NCBI GenBank assembly: GCA_036518955.1
Contig: DATDMG010000551.1
Location: 1 to 7,398, forward strand
Length of the DNA: 7,398 nucleotides
Source of the DNA: DATDMG01 sp036518955
GTDB lineage: Bacteria; Actinomycetota; Actinomycetes; Actinomycetales; Kineosporiaceae
Reading direction: 5' to 3'
Shown here: positions 1 through 7,089 of the stretch, piece by piece
Numbering within the stretch: position 1 is the first letter of the stretch
Layout: every line of letters starts with the position of its first letter
Position numbers and translations under genes: made by a program
Notes under the pieces: model-generated
What the model saw: the letters and a program-made list of their open reading frames with translations, nothing else
Told to the model about the DNA's origin: nothing
Database searches by the model: none

Positions 1-245
1 CCGCAACGCCGCACCGATCACATCGACGCCGTCCGCCCGGCGCAGCAGGCACGACACCGCCAGCAGCACATGCGTCACCAGGCAGACCCTGCAGCGAGCA
101 CGACGCGGCCGCAGATCACCGACACCACGGACCGACCGCCGCCGAGCGTGTCCCCACGGCCCAGGCCGCCCCCGCACGGACAGCACAGCTCACCAGCCCG
201 AAGACGACGTTCGACCTCGACGACGTCGCTACCTACCATGACCAC
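1..245 (-). pseudogene. Cys-rich zinc-ribbon-like protein, 5' part, frameshifted, runs off left edge
   Basis: Read on the minus strand from a GTG at 245-243, with a good Shine-Dalgarno GGAGGG (256-251) five bases upstream; an in-frame ATG follows at 239. The first frame gives VVEVERRLRAGELCCPCGGG and LGR. At about position 157 the reading must shift (one base missing) to continue as WGHARRRSV, then RPRRARCRVCLVTHVLL and LRRADGVDVIGAALR to the window edge. Paired cysteines (CCPC, then CRVC about 30 residues on), followed by a basic LLRRAD...VIGAAL segment, resemble small actinobacterial zinc-ribbon/helix-turn-helix proteins of the DUF6431 or transposase-related type that occur near integrases. 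That family assignment is from memory and moderate at best. The two-frame continuity and the ribosome site show that this is a real gene rather than a shadow. It is divergent from the recombinase fragment. The indel means it is probably broken, unless it is a sequencing error. Confidence 0.55.
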
Positions 246-269
246 GGGTGCCCTCCAAGCACCAAGCAC

Positions 270-306
270 CGGCCCTCCCGGTCCGGCCAAGGAATGGGGA
301 GGGCCG
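270..306. repeat. 10-bp perfect inverted repeat (hairpin) between divergent genes
   Basis: CGGCCCTCCC at 270-279 is matched by its exact reverse complement GGGAGGGCCG at 297-306, with a 17-base loop. No T-tract follows on either strand, so it is not a classical intrinsic terminator. Its place upstream of the minus-strand gene (start 245) and of the recombinase fragment would suit an operator or an RNA hairpin in a 5' leader. A 7-bp tandem repeat (AAGCACC twice, 257-270) abuts its left arm. Function is not determined. Confidence 0.45.
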
Positions 307-425
307 TTGCGCTGTCCAGAACGTGACCAGGTTGTCGTCGCACACCAACAAAGGGCCACCCCTCAGGCAGCCCCAGTGACCATCATCGCGGCCAGCGCCG
401 CCCCACCGCCGGCCCGTCGTCAGGC

Positions 426-953
426 GTGATGTCGTTCAACACCGGCCGCTGCCGCTGCCAGCACTGCAAGGACGCCATGGCCAGCTACCGCGCCGCCCGC
501 CGCGCCGCGGGCAAGGACGCTCCCCGCCAGCCGCGGACGGTGATCAGCGACGGGCACATCAGCAACGACTGGTTCCGCAGCAGCGTCTGGGCCAAGGCCC
601 TAGCCAAGGCCGACCTGGGGTTCCACGTCACGCCGCACGGCCTGCGCCACGCCCACGCTTCGTGGCTGCTCGCCGGCGGCGCCGACATACAGGTGGTCAA
701 GGAACGCCTCGGGCACGGCAGCATCACCACCACCCAGACCTACGTGCACACCCTGCCCGGCGCCGACTCCGCAGCCCTGGCCGCACTCGACGCCATCCGA
801 GGCCGCCGGGACTTCACGCCCTCCGCAACCGACGCCGCGCCCGAGCTGCAGACGAACGAGACGACGGGCGATCGGGACGACGAGCTGGCTCAGGTGCGTC
901 AGATGCTCACCGAGATGAAGCACCTGCTCGAACGGAACACCGGAACCGACTGA
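426..953 (+). pseudogene. Tyrosine recombinase/integrase, C-terminal catalytic part, 5'-truncated
   Basis: Site-specific tyrosine recombinases cut and rejoin DNA at attachment sites to integrate or excise mobile elements. The 175-residue frame contains the C-terminal active site: HGLRHAHASW (catalytic Arg and His of the R-x-x-H box, near residues 72-81), then LGHGSITTTQTYVH (His and the nucleophilic Tyr, near residues 94-107). The tail after the tyrosine is polar and ends in a short helix rich in E, L and K. The N-terminal portion is a Cys-rich CRCQHC motif with a basic helix, a linker found inside some actinobacterial integrases. Family members are normally about 350-450 residues. Here the SAM-like arm-binding domain and the first catalytic Arg are missing, and a stop at 324-326 closes this frame upstream. 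No convincing start signal precedes GTG 426 or ATG 429. I infer a truncated, inactive integrase remnant marking the left side of an island. Confidence 0.8.
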
Positions 954-1017
954 CGGAGGGCCGCCTGCGCGCCGTTTCGGTAAACAAGAGCCCAGGCGAC
1001 GTAACAAAACTGCGTAA

Positions 1018-1047
1018 TTGAACGGAGCCCACCCTCTCTCCTACGGT
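1018..1047 (+). promoter_or_regulatory. Leaderless vegetative-type promoter of the methylase operon
   Basis: TTGAAC at 1018-1023 and TACGGT at 1042-1047 are separated by 18 bp. They fit the actinobacterial housekeeping-sigma pattern TTGACn - 16 to 18 - TAnnnT. The predicted transcription start falls at about 1053-1054, right at the ATG at 1054. No ribosome-binding site precedes that ATG, so a leaderless mRNA is the simplest reading. The stretch just upstream (980-1020) is locally AT-richer than its surroundings. Confidence 0.55.
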
Positions 1048-1053
1048 CGTCTC

Positions 1054-1383
1054 ATGATGTTGAGCGAGCAGGGGGCGCGAGGGCTGACGCCTGGTTGGCT
1101 GACGGGAGTCGCCGCGTCGGTGGTGACCAGGCATGATGCGACGAGTCACGTGGTCGTGACACTGGTGGCGGCGCTGGTCTTCACAGGCTGGGTGATCACA
1201 TCTGATCTCCGGACGAACCGACTGCGAAGCCTGATCCTTGCTGTCATGGTCCGGCGGGACCGGTCCGGGGCCGGGGCGGACGAGCCGGAGACGGAGGGCA
1301 GGGCAACCGAGATCGGTGAGCCGTCGTCCGAGAGCCGCAAGGAGGGGTCGTGGGCCGGCCTGGTCCGCCGCAGGAGGGGCTGA
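1054..1383 (+). CDS. Small single-pass membrane protein of unknown function, first gene of operon
   Basis: A 109-residue protein that I do not recognise. It has a short amphipathic N-terminal part, one hydrophobic segment at about residues 33-49 (VVVTLVAALVFTGWVIT), a basic stretch (SDLRTNRLRSL...VMVRRDR) and an acidic then basic polar tail. The positive charges after the segment suggest the C-terminus is cytoplasmic. The ATG at 1054 is preferred because it sits six bases after a plausible -10 box (leaderless start); a TTG at 1018 in the same frame lies inside the -35 box and has no ribosome site. The last 34 bases overlap the start of the methylase gene in another frame, and the methylase Shine-Dalgarno lies inside this coding region. 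This suggests translational coupling and a function linked to the modification module. It could be a membrane anchor or sensor for the system, or an unrelated leader reading frame. Confidence 0.6.
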   Translation: MMLSEQGARGLTPGWLTGVAASVVTRHDATSHVVVTLVAALVFTGWVITSDLRTNRLRSLILAVMVRRDRSGAGADEPETEGRATEIGEPSSESRKEGSWAGLVRRRRG

Positions 1384-3053
1384 CAACCCCTGCCGAGATC
1401 GCGCAGGCGCTGGGCGTGACTGTGCAGGCGGTGTCCAACTGGATGGTGCGCTATCCGAGATTCCCTCGGCGGGTCGAGGGCGGCGGCGGGTCGGGGTTGG
1501 TGGTCGAGGAGGTGGCCCGCTGGCTCGACGGGCGGCGGATCCATGGGACGGTGCGCCGGGACGATGAAGAGCCAGGGGACACCTATGGCTGGCGATACCG
1601 TCGCGTCCTCGGGCTGCCGCCCTCGGCGGGCGCGGCCGCAGGCACTACCGCAGATGCAGGACCCGCACGAGGCGGCGGGCGGTCACGTCGCAAGACGCCG
1701 ACTGAGGGGCCGTGGGGCGCGGTGATGGGCGAGCTGGATGGCGGTGACAGGGGTACCCAGCAGGATGTCGCCACCGCGCTGTTGTGGTTCAAGGTATCCG
1801 CTCCCGGAGAGTGGAAGCTCTCGGCGACCCAAGAGCACAGAGACGTCGCCTCGCGACTCCATCGGCGATGTTCGGCAACCGCCCTGTCGCTGCCCAGCAT
1901 CTTCAGGGAACAGTGGTGGCGAAATCGCCTGCCGAAGACGGCAATGGCGCTGGACCAGACGCCGGCGGCCGCCCAGCCGCACGCCTTCGCGGTCCTCCTG
2001 GACCGGCTCGCCGAGGATCGCCACGACCACCTCGGATGGGTCCTCACGCCCTCCAGCCTGATCGAGACCATGGTCCGGTTGGCCGATCCGCAGCCTGGCG
2101 AGACTGTCGTCGACCCCTGCTGCGGCTACGGGGAGCTGCTGGTGGGCGCGGGCCTGTACTCCACTCGTAACGGTGACCGGCGCGGCGCGGAACTACGGGC
2201 GGTAGTTCACGACGAGCGCGCCCGGCGTCTCACCATGATGAACGCGCAGGCCGACCATCTGACGATCGACGTGGAGGTGGGCGCGGACCATGTGCTGCGG
2301 ACCTTCCCCGATGGGTCCCCGGGGCGATGGACGCGCGCGGACGTGGTGCTGACCAATCCTCCCTTCACCCGGGCCGATTGGACCGACGAGGACCCGGCAC
2401 GGCAGGGAGCCTGGCCCTACGGTCCGCCGCCCCGGCACGAGGCGGCCTTCGCCTGGCTGCAGATCGCCCAGGCCGCCCTGACCAGCTCGGGCCGGGCGGT
2501 GGTGGTGATGCCCCCTCACTCGCTCCGTCCCCGCAACCCGCGCGAGCGGCGGATCCTGCGCAACATGGTCGAGGACGGCGTCGTCCGCTGCGTCATCGAT
2601 CTTCCCGGCCGGATGTTCCGCGAGACCTCGACCCCCGTATCGATCTGGGTGCTCGGAGGCCCTCAACCGCAGACGGACCGGGGCGTGCTGCTCATCGACG
2701 CCCGGGACACCACGTCTGGTGAGGGAAGCACACACCGCGTGCTGGACGCCGCGGGCAAGGACCGCATCCTGAAGGTCTGGAACGCCTGGTCGACCGGGCA
2801 GGCCGCCGACGAACCGGGCTTCTGCGCTGCTCCCAGCCGCAGCGAGATCCGCGACCGGTCGTACGTCCTCACCCCGTCGAGTTGCGTGCGACCGGCGTCC
2901 ACCCCCAGCGGCCTTCCAGGCCCAGCTCGTCACGATCCACGCACCCTGGCGGAGCTGCACGGAGAACTCGTCCGGCTCCACGAGCACGCTCGTCACCTCG
3001 ACGCGTCCGTCGACGCTCAGCTGACGCGCATCTTTCGGGGAGGGCGATCATGA
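1350..3053 (+). CDS. hsdM: HsdM-like N6-adenine DNA methyltransferase with N-terminal helix-turn-helix
   Basis: This 567-residue protein should transfer a methyl group from S-adenosylmethionine to adenine N6 in the DNA site read by the partner specificity subunit. SAM-binding motif I is DPCCGYGELL at residues 255-264, and the catalytic NPPF motif IV is at 336-339. Other HsdM-family landmarks are GWVLTPSSLIETMVRLAD ahead of motif I, AVVVMPPHSL, and a C-terminal RSYVLTPSSCVRP followed by a helical EL/RL-rich tail, probably the HsdS-contacting coil. Unusually, residues about 11-62 form an added helix-turn-helix (LTTPAEIAQALGVTVQAVSN, then LVVEEVARWLDGR), joined by a Gly/Ala/Arg-rich linker. The GTG start at 1350 has AAGGAGGGG at 1339-1347 and precedes the helix-turn-helix. 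The stop overlaps the hsdS start by four bases (ATGA), so the two are coupled. No HsdR gene is present. The methylase fold is certain; its role in a BREX/Pgl-like system is inferred from the PglW neighbour. Confidence 0.93.
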   Translation: MGRPGPPQEGLTTPAEIAQALGVTVQAVSNWMVRYPRFPRRVEGGGGSGLVVEEVARWLDGRRIHGTVRRDDEEPGDTYGWRYRRVLGLPPSAGAAAGTTADAGPARGGGRSRRKTPTEGPWGAVMGELDGGDRGTQQDVATALLWFKVSAPGEWKLSATQEHRDVASRLHRRCSATALSLPSIFREQWWRNRLPKTAMALDQTPAAAQPHAFAVLLDRLAEDRHDHLGWVLTPSSLIETMVRLADPQPGETVVDPCCGYGELLVGAGLYSTRNGDRRGAELRAVVHDERARRLTMMNAQADHLTIDVEVGADHVLRTFPDGSPGRWTRADVVLTNPPFTRADWTDEDPARQGAWPYGPPPRHEAAFAWLQIAQAALTSSGRAVVVMPPHSLRPRNPRERRILRNMVEDGVVRCVIDLPGRMFRETSTPVSIWVLGGPQPQTDRGVLLIDARDTTSGEGSTHRVLDAAGKDRILKVWNAWSTGQAADEPGFCAAPSRSEIRDRSYVLTPSSCVRPASTPSGLPGPARHDPRTLAELHGELVRLHEHARHLDASVDAQLTRIFRGGRS

Positions 3054-3700
3054 CCGCGTTCGAAACGATCTTCGACACTCGTTCAGCGGGCTGGGACACG
3101 GCACCGCTGGGGTCGATCTGCGACGTGACCGTCGGTCGGTGCAGGCCGGGTCCGACGCCCAGCGTCGAGGACGGCGTGCCGGTGATCTCCTCCGCGCAGA
3201 TCGTGGATGGACGCCTCCACCTTGACGGCGCCCGGCGCCTCCACCCCGGCGAGGCGGAACGGCACCGCGGGGCTGGCGTCCGTCCCGGAGATCTGATCAT
3301 GACTCGCAAGGCTTCCCGGCGACGTCACGCGCTGGTGACGTCCGAACAGGCGCAGACCCGGGCTCTGGTCAACGAGTCCTGTTTCACCGTGCGGGTGCGC
3401 GACGACGGCCGGGTGATCTCCGAGTACCTCGACCACTACTTCACCCACCCCGGAGTCCAGGACTGGCTCGACGGCCGGACCCACAACGGCCTGGTCCCCA
3501 ACCTGACCGTCGACCAACTCCGCGAACTCGACGTCCTGCTGCCCCCACGGGACCAGCAGTCCCAGATCGTGCAGCTGTACCGGACCATCGACGAGCAGAT
3601 CCACACCTACGAGCAGATCATCGCCACGACCAGGGAGCTGCGGCGCGGCCTCATCGAACCGCTCCTCGCCGGCCGAAGCGGGGGTGGCTCGAGTAGGTGA
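3050..3700 (+). CDS. hsdS: Half-length HsdS: type I specificity subunit with a single target-recognition domain
   Basis: This 216-residue protein should give the methylase its DNA sequence specificity. Residues about 15-145 form one target-recognition domain, opening with GWDTAPLGSICDVTVGR and containing VPVISSAQIVDGRL and RPGDLIMTRKA. Residues about 149-212 carry the conserved HsdS segment PNLTVDQLRELDVLLPP, then QSQIVQLYRTIDEQIHTYEQ and LRRGLIEPLLAG, the conserved coil that contacts HsdM. Classical HsdS proteins are about 400-450 residues with two recognition domains and two coils. This one has a single copy of each, a natural half-subunit that would be expected to dimerise and read a symmetric bipartite site. 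The ATG at 3050 overlaps the methylase stop (ATGA) and has GGGGAGGG at 3037-3044. Upstream codons in the same frame lie inside hsdM and look like shadow sequence. No sign of a truncated second half follows the stop. Confidence 0.88.
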   Translation: MTAFETIFDTRSAGWDTAPLGSICDVTVGRCRPGPTPSVEDGVPVISSAQIVDGRLHLDGARRLHPGEAERHRGAGVRPGDLIMTRKASRRRHALVTSEQAQTRALVNESCFTVRVRDDGRVISEYLDHYFTHPGVQDWLDGRTHNGLVPNLTVDQLRELDVLLPPRDQQSQIVQLYRTIDEQIHTYEQIIATTRELRRGLIEPLLAGRSGGGSSR

Positions 3701-3879
3701 TCCCTATTGTGGTCGATCATGCGGCCGGGAGGTGAAGCGCGGCGGCGAGCCTTCGCGTCAAGGCGCTGCTGTCCGCAGAAGATGCTCCCCGCCGGTCCTG
3801 TTAACTGATCGGGAAACCGCACACCGCCGACTACCATGCGGGGCAGGAGAGCTACAGCGGGCTGAGGAGAGTGATCGCG
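3701..3879. other. Intergenic spacer between hsdS and pglW
   Basis: This 179-base gap contrasts with the overlapping genes upstream. No protein-like frame is evident on either strand, and no clear terminator hairpin with a T-tract is seen. A TACCAT hexamer at 3832-3837 could be a -10 box, but no -35 sits at acceptable spacing, so no promoter is called. The only convincing signal is GAGGAGA at 3864-3870, the ribosome-binding site for pglW. Confidence 0.5.
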
Positions 3880-6381
3880 ATGGCGCGCGCCGGAAGGCCG
3901 CCGTCGCCCGAGCCGACGCCTCGACGTACACCCTCGGCAGCGGCCCCGCGCAGCCGCCTGCAGAACCGCTGGAACCAGCTCGGCCGTTCACCCTACCCCT
4001 GGGAGCAGGAAGGGCTCGACCACGTCCGGGCCCGGATGCCGCAGGCCGAGCCCTTCCGGGCCTGGGCGACGTTCTCGTTCACGGCCAGGTCCGGCCGGAT
4101 CAACGAGTGCGACCTGTTCATTGCGGTCCAGGCGGCTTGTTCCTGGTCGAGTTGAAGGCGCACCCGGGCCGGGTCGTCAACCGCGGGGACACCTGGGTGT
4201 TCACCGAGCAGGGCGGCCGGACCCTCACCTTTGCGTAACCCGCTGCACCTGACCAACGAGAAGACGAAGGACCTGAGGGACCGGCTCGAGTGGGCAGCCC
4301 GCCAACTGAACCTCCCGCTGCGCATCCCCATGATCCATCCGGCGGTGTTCCTGTCGGCGTCCGGGCTGGACGCCCACCTGGACGAGGTCCAGGCGACCAA
4401 GGTGTTCGGACGGGACGGCGCCTCGCGCGGGTTGCCGACCATCTGGGACGACCTGCTGTCCCGGCCCCCCGAGCGTGACTCATGGCGCGTCACGCCCGAG
4501 CTGTCGAGAAAACTGGGGGACCTGCTGGGCCGGATCGGGGTGGCGGCCTCCTCCGCCCACCTGAGGTTCGGCGACGACTGGACCATGCGCCCGGACGTCC
4601 TGGACGCCGGAACGACGTGGGAGGACCGGCTCGCCGACCGCTCAGGCCTGATCTCCGAGCAGGGCCGGGTCCGCATCTACCTCACCGCGCTGCAGACGGG
4701 GGAGGAGCAGCGCCGCTCGGTGGAACGCGCTGCCCGGCGCGAGTATCAGGTGCTTCAGGGCATCACCCACCCCGGCATCGCGCAGGCTCTCGACCTGCGG
4801 GAGCACTCGGGCGGTCCGGCGATCCTGTTCCGGCACCGGGCCAGCGACCTGCGCCTGGACTCCTACCTCGTCGTCCACGCCGACCGGCTCAACCCCGCAG
4901 TGCGCCTCGACCTGGTGCGACAACTGGCGGAGGCGGTCCGGTACGCCCACAGCCGGTCGCTGTACCACCGCGCCCTCGCCGCGCGGTCGGTCTACGTGTC
5001 GGCCCGGGACGACGGGTCCTCACCGATCCTGCGCATCATCGACTGGCAGTCCGCCGCGCGTGATGCCGACGCGACGAGCGGGACGGCAATCTCCGCCAGC
5101 AGCCTGCCCGGCCGGCACACCGGGGACGCCGACGTCTACCTCGCGCCCGAGTCCGCCGAGCGGTACGCGGACCCGGGTGACCTGGACATCTTCGGTCTCG
5201 GCGCGGTGGCCTACCTCATCCTGACGGGGCAGCCGCCGGCTGCCGACCGGCCGGCGCTGCAGGCACGTCTTGCAGCGGAGGGCGGCCTGCACCTGTTCGC
5301 GGCGTCCGACGACGTCTCGGCCGAGCTCGACGAGCTGGTGTTCCAGGCGACCAGGGCCGACGTCAACGAGCGGCTGGAATCGGCGGAAGCCTTCCTGCTC
5401 TTCCTCGACGAGCCCGAGCAGAAGGTGGCTGAGGCCACCCCAGCCACCGCCGAGCCGGATCCGCTGCAGGCGCGACCAGGCGACGAGCTGCGCGGCGGCT
5501 GGGTCGTCCGCAGGGTCCTGGGGACCGGCTCGACGGCCCGCGCCCTGCTCGTCGTGTCCCAGCGGGACCGGGACGACGACGTCGAGGTCCGCACCCAGGT
5601 GCTGAAGGTCGCGCTGGACGACGTGAAAGCCCAGCGCTTGGAGGCCGAGGCCGAGGCGCTGAAGAAGGTCGGCGGGGGCTCGATCATCCGCCGCTACGAC
5701 GGCCCGCGGCTCATCCGTGACCGCACCGTCCTGGACCTGGAGTTCGCCGGTGAGCAGTCGCTCGGCGCGCAGCTTCGGGCCGAGGGCCGGCTGAGCTACC
5801 ACGATCTCGAACGCTTCGGCGGCGATCTGTTCGCGGCGTTGAAGGAGCTGGCGGCGCACGGCGTGCGGCACCGCGACATCAAGCCGGACAATCTCGGCGT
5901 CCAGGTGCGGGCCGACCGCTCCCGGCAGCTGAAGCTGTTCGACTTCTCCCTGGCCGACGTCCCGGACCGGGACATCAGCGTCGGCACCCGCGCCTACCTC
6001 GACCCATTCCTGGGATCTGTGCGCCGGGCAGCTTACGACGATCACGCCGAGTGGTATGCGGCCGCCGTGACGCTGTACGAGATGGCGACCGGCACCCGCC
6101 TGGAGTGGGACTTCGGGGGCGTCGGCCCGCTGCAGAGCACCGTCGAGCTGCCGCCCATCGCCGCGGACCTGTTCGAGCCCGGCCTCCGCGAGGGCCTGAC
6201 GGCGTTCTTCACCCGTTGCCTGCACCGCGACGTGGAGCGCCGCTTCGACACGCTCGACCAGCTGGAGACCGCCTGGCGAGCCGTCTTCATCACCGCGGAC
6301 GCCGCTCGCCCGGCGACCACCCCCGCGACGGCAGCCCTCGATGCCGGGGAGGGCGCCGACGAGACAGGAGTCGAGGAGCAG
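3880..6381 (+). pseudogene. pglW: PglW-type NERD/protein kinase, two frameshifts and 3' truncation
   Basis: PglW is the serine/threonine kinase of the Streptomyces phage growth limitation (Pgl, BREX type 2) system. ATG 3880 follows GAGGAGA (3864-3870). Residues about 30-150 form a NERD nuclease-like domain: SPYPWEQEGLDHVRARMP, WATFSF, ECDLFIAV, then GGLFLVELKAHPGRVVN. Asp78, Glu91 and Lys93 would be the PD-(D/E)xK residues. One base is missing near 4128-4130 (the original frame stops at 4153-4155), and an extra T at 4236 creates a TAA (4236-4238) in the shifted frame; together they restore the frame. A degenerate kinase domain follows (residues about 245-510) with HRALAARSVYV and IDW replacing HRD and DFG, but with YLAPES and DIFGLG kept. 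A second kinase domain (about 540-805) has LGTGSTA, VLK (Lys576), HRDIKPDN (Asp667), LFDFS and GTRAYLDPFLG and looks catalytically complete. PglW proteins are usually well over 1,200 residues; homology ends near residue 834 at the transposase junction. The gene is probably non-functional unless the indels are sequencing errors. Confidence 0.85.
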
Positions 6382-7089
6382 CGGGCCGGCGAGCTTCTGC
6401 AGGGCCTGCATCGCGCCCACCACCTGGCCGACCTCCCCGGCCCCGCCGTCGTAGGCCCGGTGGAAGACCGGCACGCCGCCGTCCCCGGTCACCGCCAGGC
6501 CGGTCTGGATCTGCTTCAGGTCCGGGCGACGGTCCTTGGGATGACCGAACTTGGGGACCGCGAACTCCTCGTCGGCCTCGGGGTAGGCCCCGTGCAGCGA
6601 GATCGAGGTCATGTCCCAGTGCATCCGGGTCACCTCCAGCCCGAACGCCTCGATCGCCGTCAGACCCACCGACCCGGTGATCTTGTCCAGGACCGCGGCG
6701 ACCGCGTCCAGCGCCCGACCTGCCCGGTCGTCGTTCAACGTCTCGGGCGCCACCCCGAACACCTCACGGACCGCCCACTCCCGCGCCTACGCCTCCACAC
6801 CCCGCAACGGCGTCGGAGAGGTCAACCGGTTGGCGACCAGCACCTCGATCATCTGCCCGTGAGAGACCACGCTAGTGGACACCTCACGCATCGGGCACAG
6901 CGCGTCGATCACCTCCCGGATCCTCAACCGGCGGCAGAAATCCGCCACCACCGGCAGCGACCCGAGCACCTTCTCCACACTCGGCGCCGGGCCGAACTGC
7001 GCCCACCCTGTCCCTGTCACACGCCGTACTACGCCCAACATCGGGCCAACATCAACAGGACACGCCCGATCCGACCCAACTCCACCCAA
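6376..7089 (-). pseudogene. IS1634-family (IS4-like DDE) transposase, 5' third only, with in-frame TAG
   Basis: Read on the minus strand, the protein contains SVEKVLGSLPVVADFCRRL, SHGQMIEVLVANRLTSPTPL and then GVEA-stop-AREWAVREVFGV, followed by HWDMTSISLHGAYPE, GHPKDRRPDLKQIQTGLAV and VFHRAYDGGAGEVGQVVGAM. These are characteristic IS1634-family sequences; the Asp in HWDMTS is the likely first catalytic residue. The stop is TAG at 6789-6787, where relatives have Trp (VExWAREWAV), so a single TGG-to-TAG change explains it. Sequence similarity ends after LQKLAGP at about 6382, before the GDSKL segment carrying the next catalytic Asp. About 235 of an expected 500 or more residues remain, so it cannot be active. 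The true start is uncertain: the frame opens with TTG 7089, but ATG 7041 or GTG 7020 are possible. The open minus-strand frame beyond 6376 is only antisense of pglW. Confidence 0.85.

Noticed and set aside
70..429. A 119-codon plus-strand open frame
   Set aside because: The composition is Pro/Arg/Thr/Ser-rich with no recognisable motif, and minus-strand coding evidence exists over the same bases up to 245.
1018..1053. TTG at 1018 as the start of the small membrane protein
   Set aside because: It has no ribosome site and coincides with a good -35 hexamer; ATG 1054 fits a leaderless start.
2193..2996. A 267-codon minus-strand open frame
   Set aside because: It is a shadow of hsdM; the plus-strand frame carries the methylase motifs.
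2882..3049. An upstream extension of hsdS in the same frame
   Set aside because: It lies inside hsdM, is Arg/Pro-rich shadow sequence, and the ATG at 3050 has both a ribosome site and an ATGA overlap.
3701..3879. A separate promoter for pglW
   Set aside because: TACCAT at 3832 lacks a partner -35 at proper spacing (TTAACT at 3801 is 25 bp away).
3684..4238. A 184-codon plus-strand open frame as a separate gene
   Set aside because: Only 4131-4238 looks like protein, and that part belongs to the shifted NERD segment of pglW. The earlier part is intergenic or out of frame.
5020..6762. A 580-codon minus-strand open frame
   Set aside because: Only its first part (6762 to about 6382) is transposase. 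The rest is antisense to the pglW kinase domains, whose kinase motifs are clear on the plus strand.
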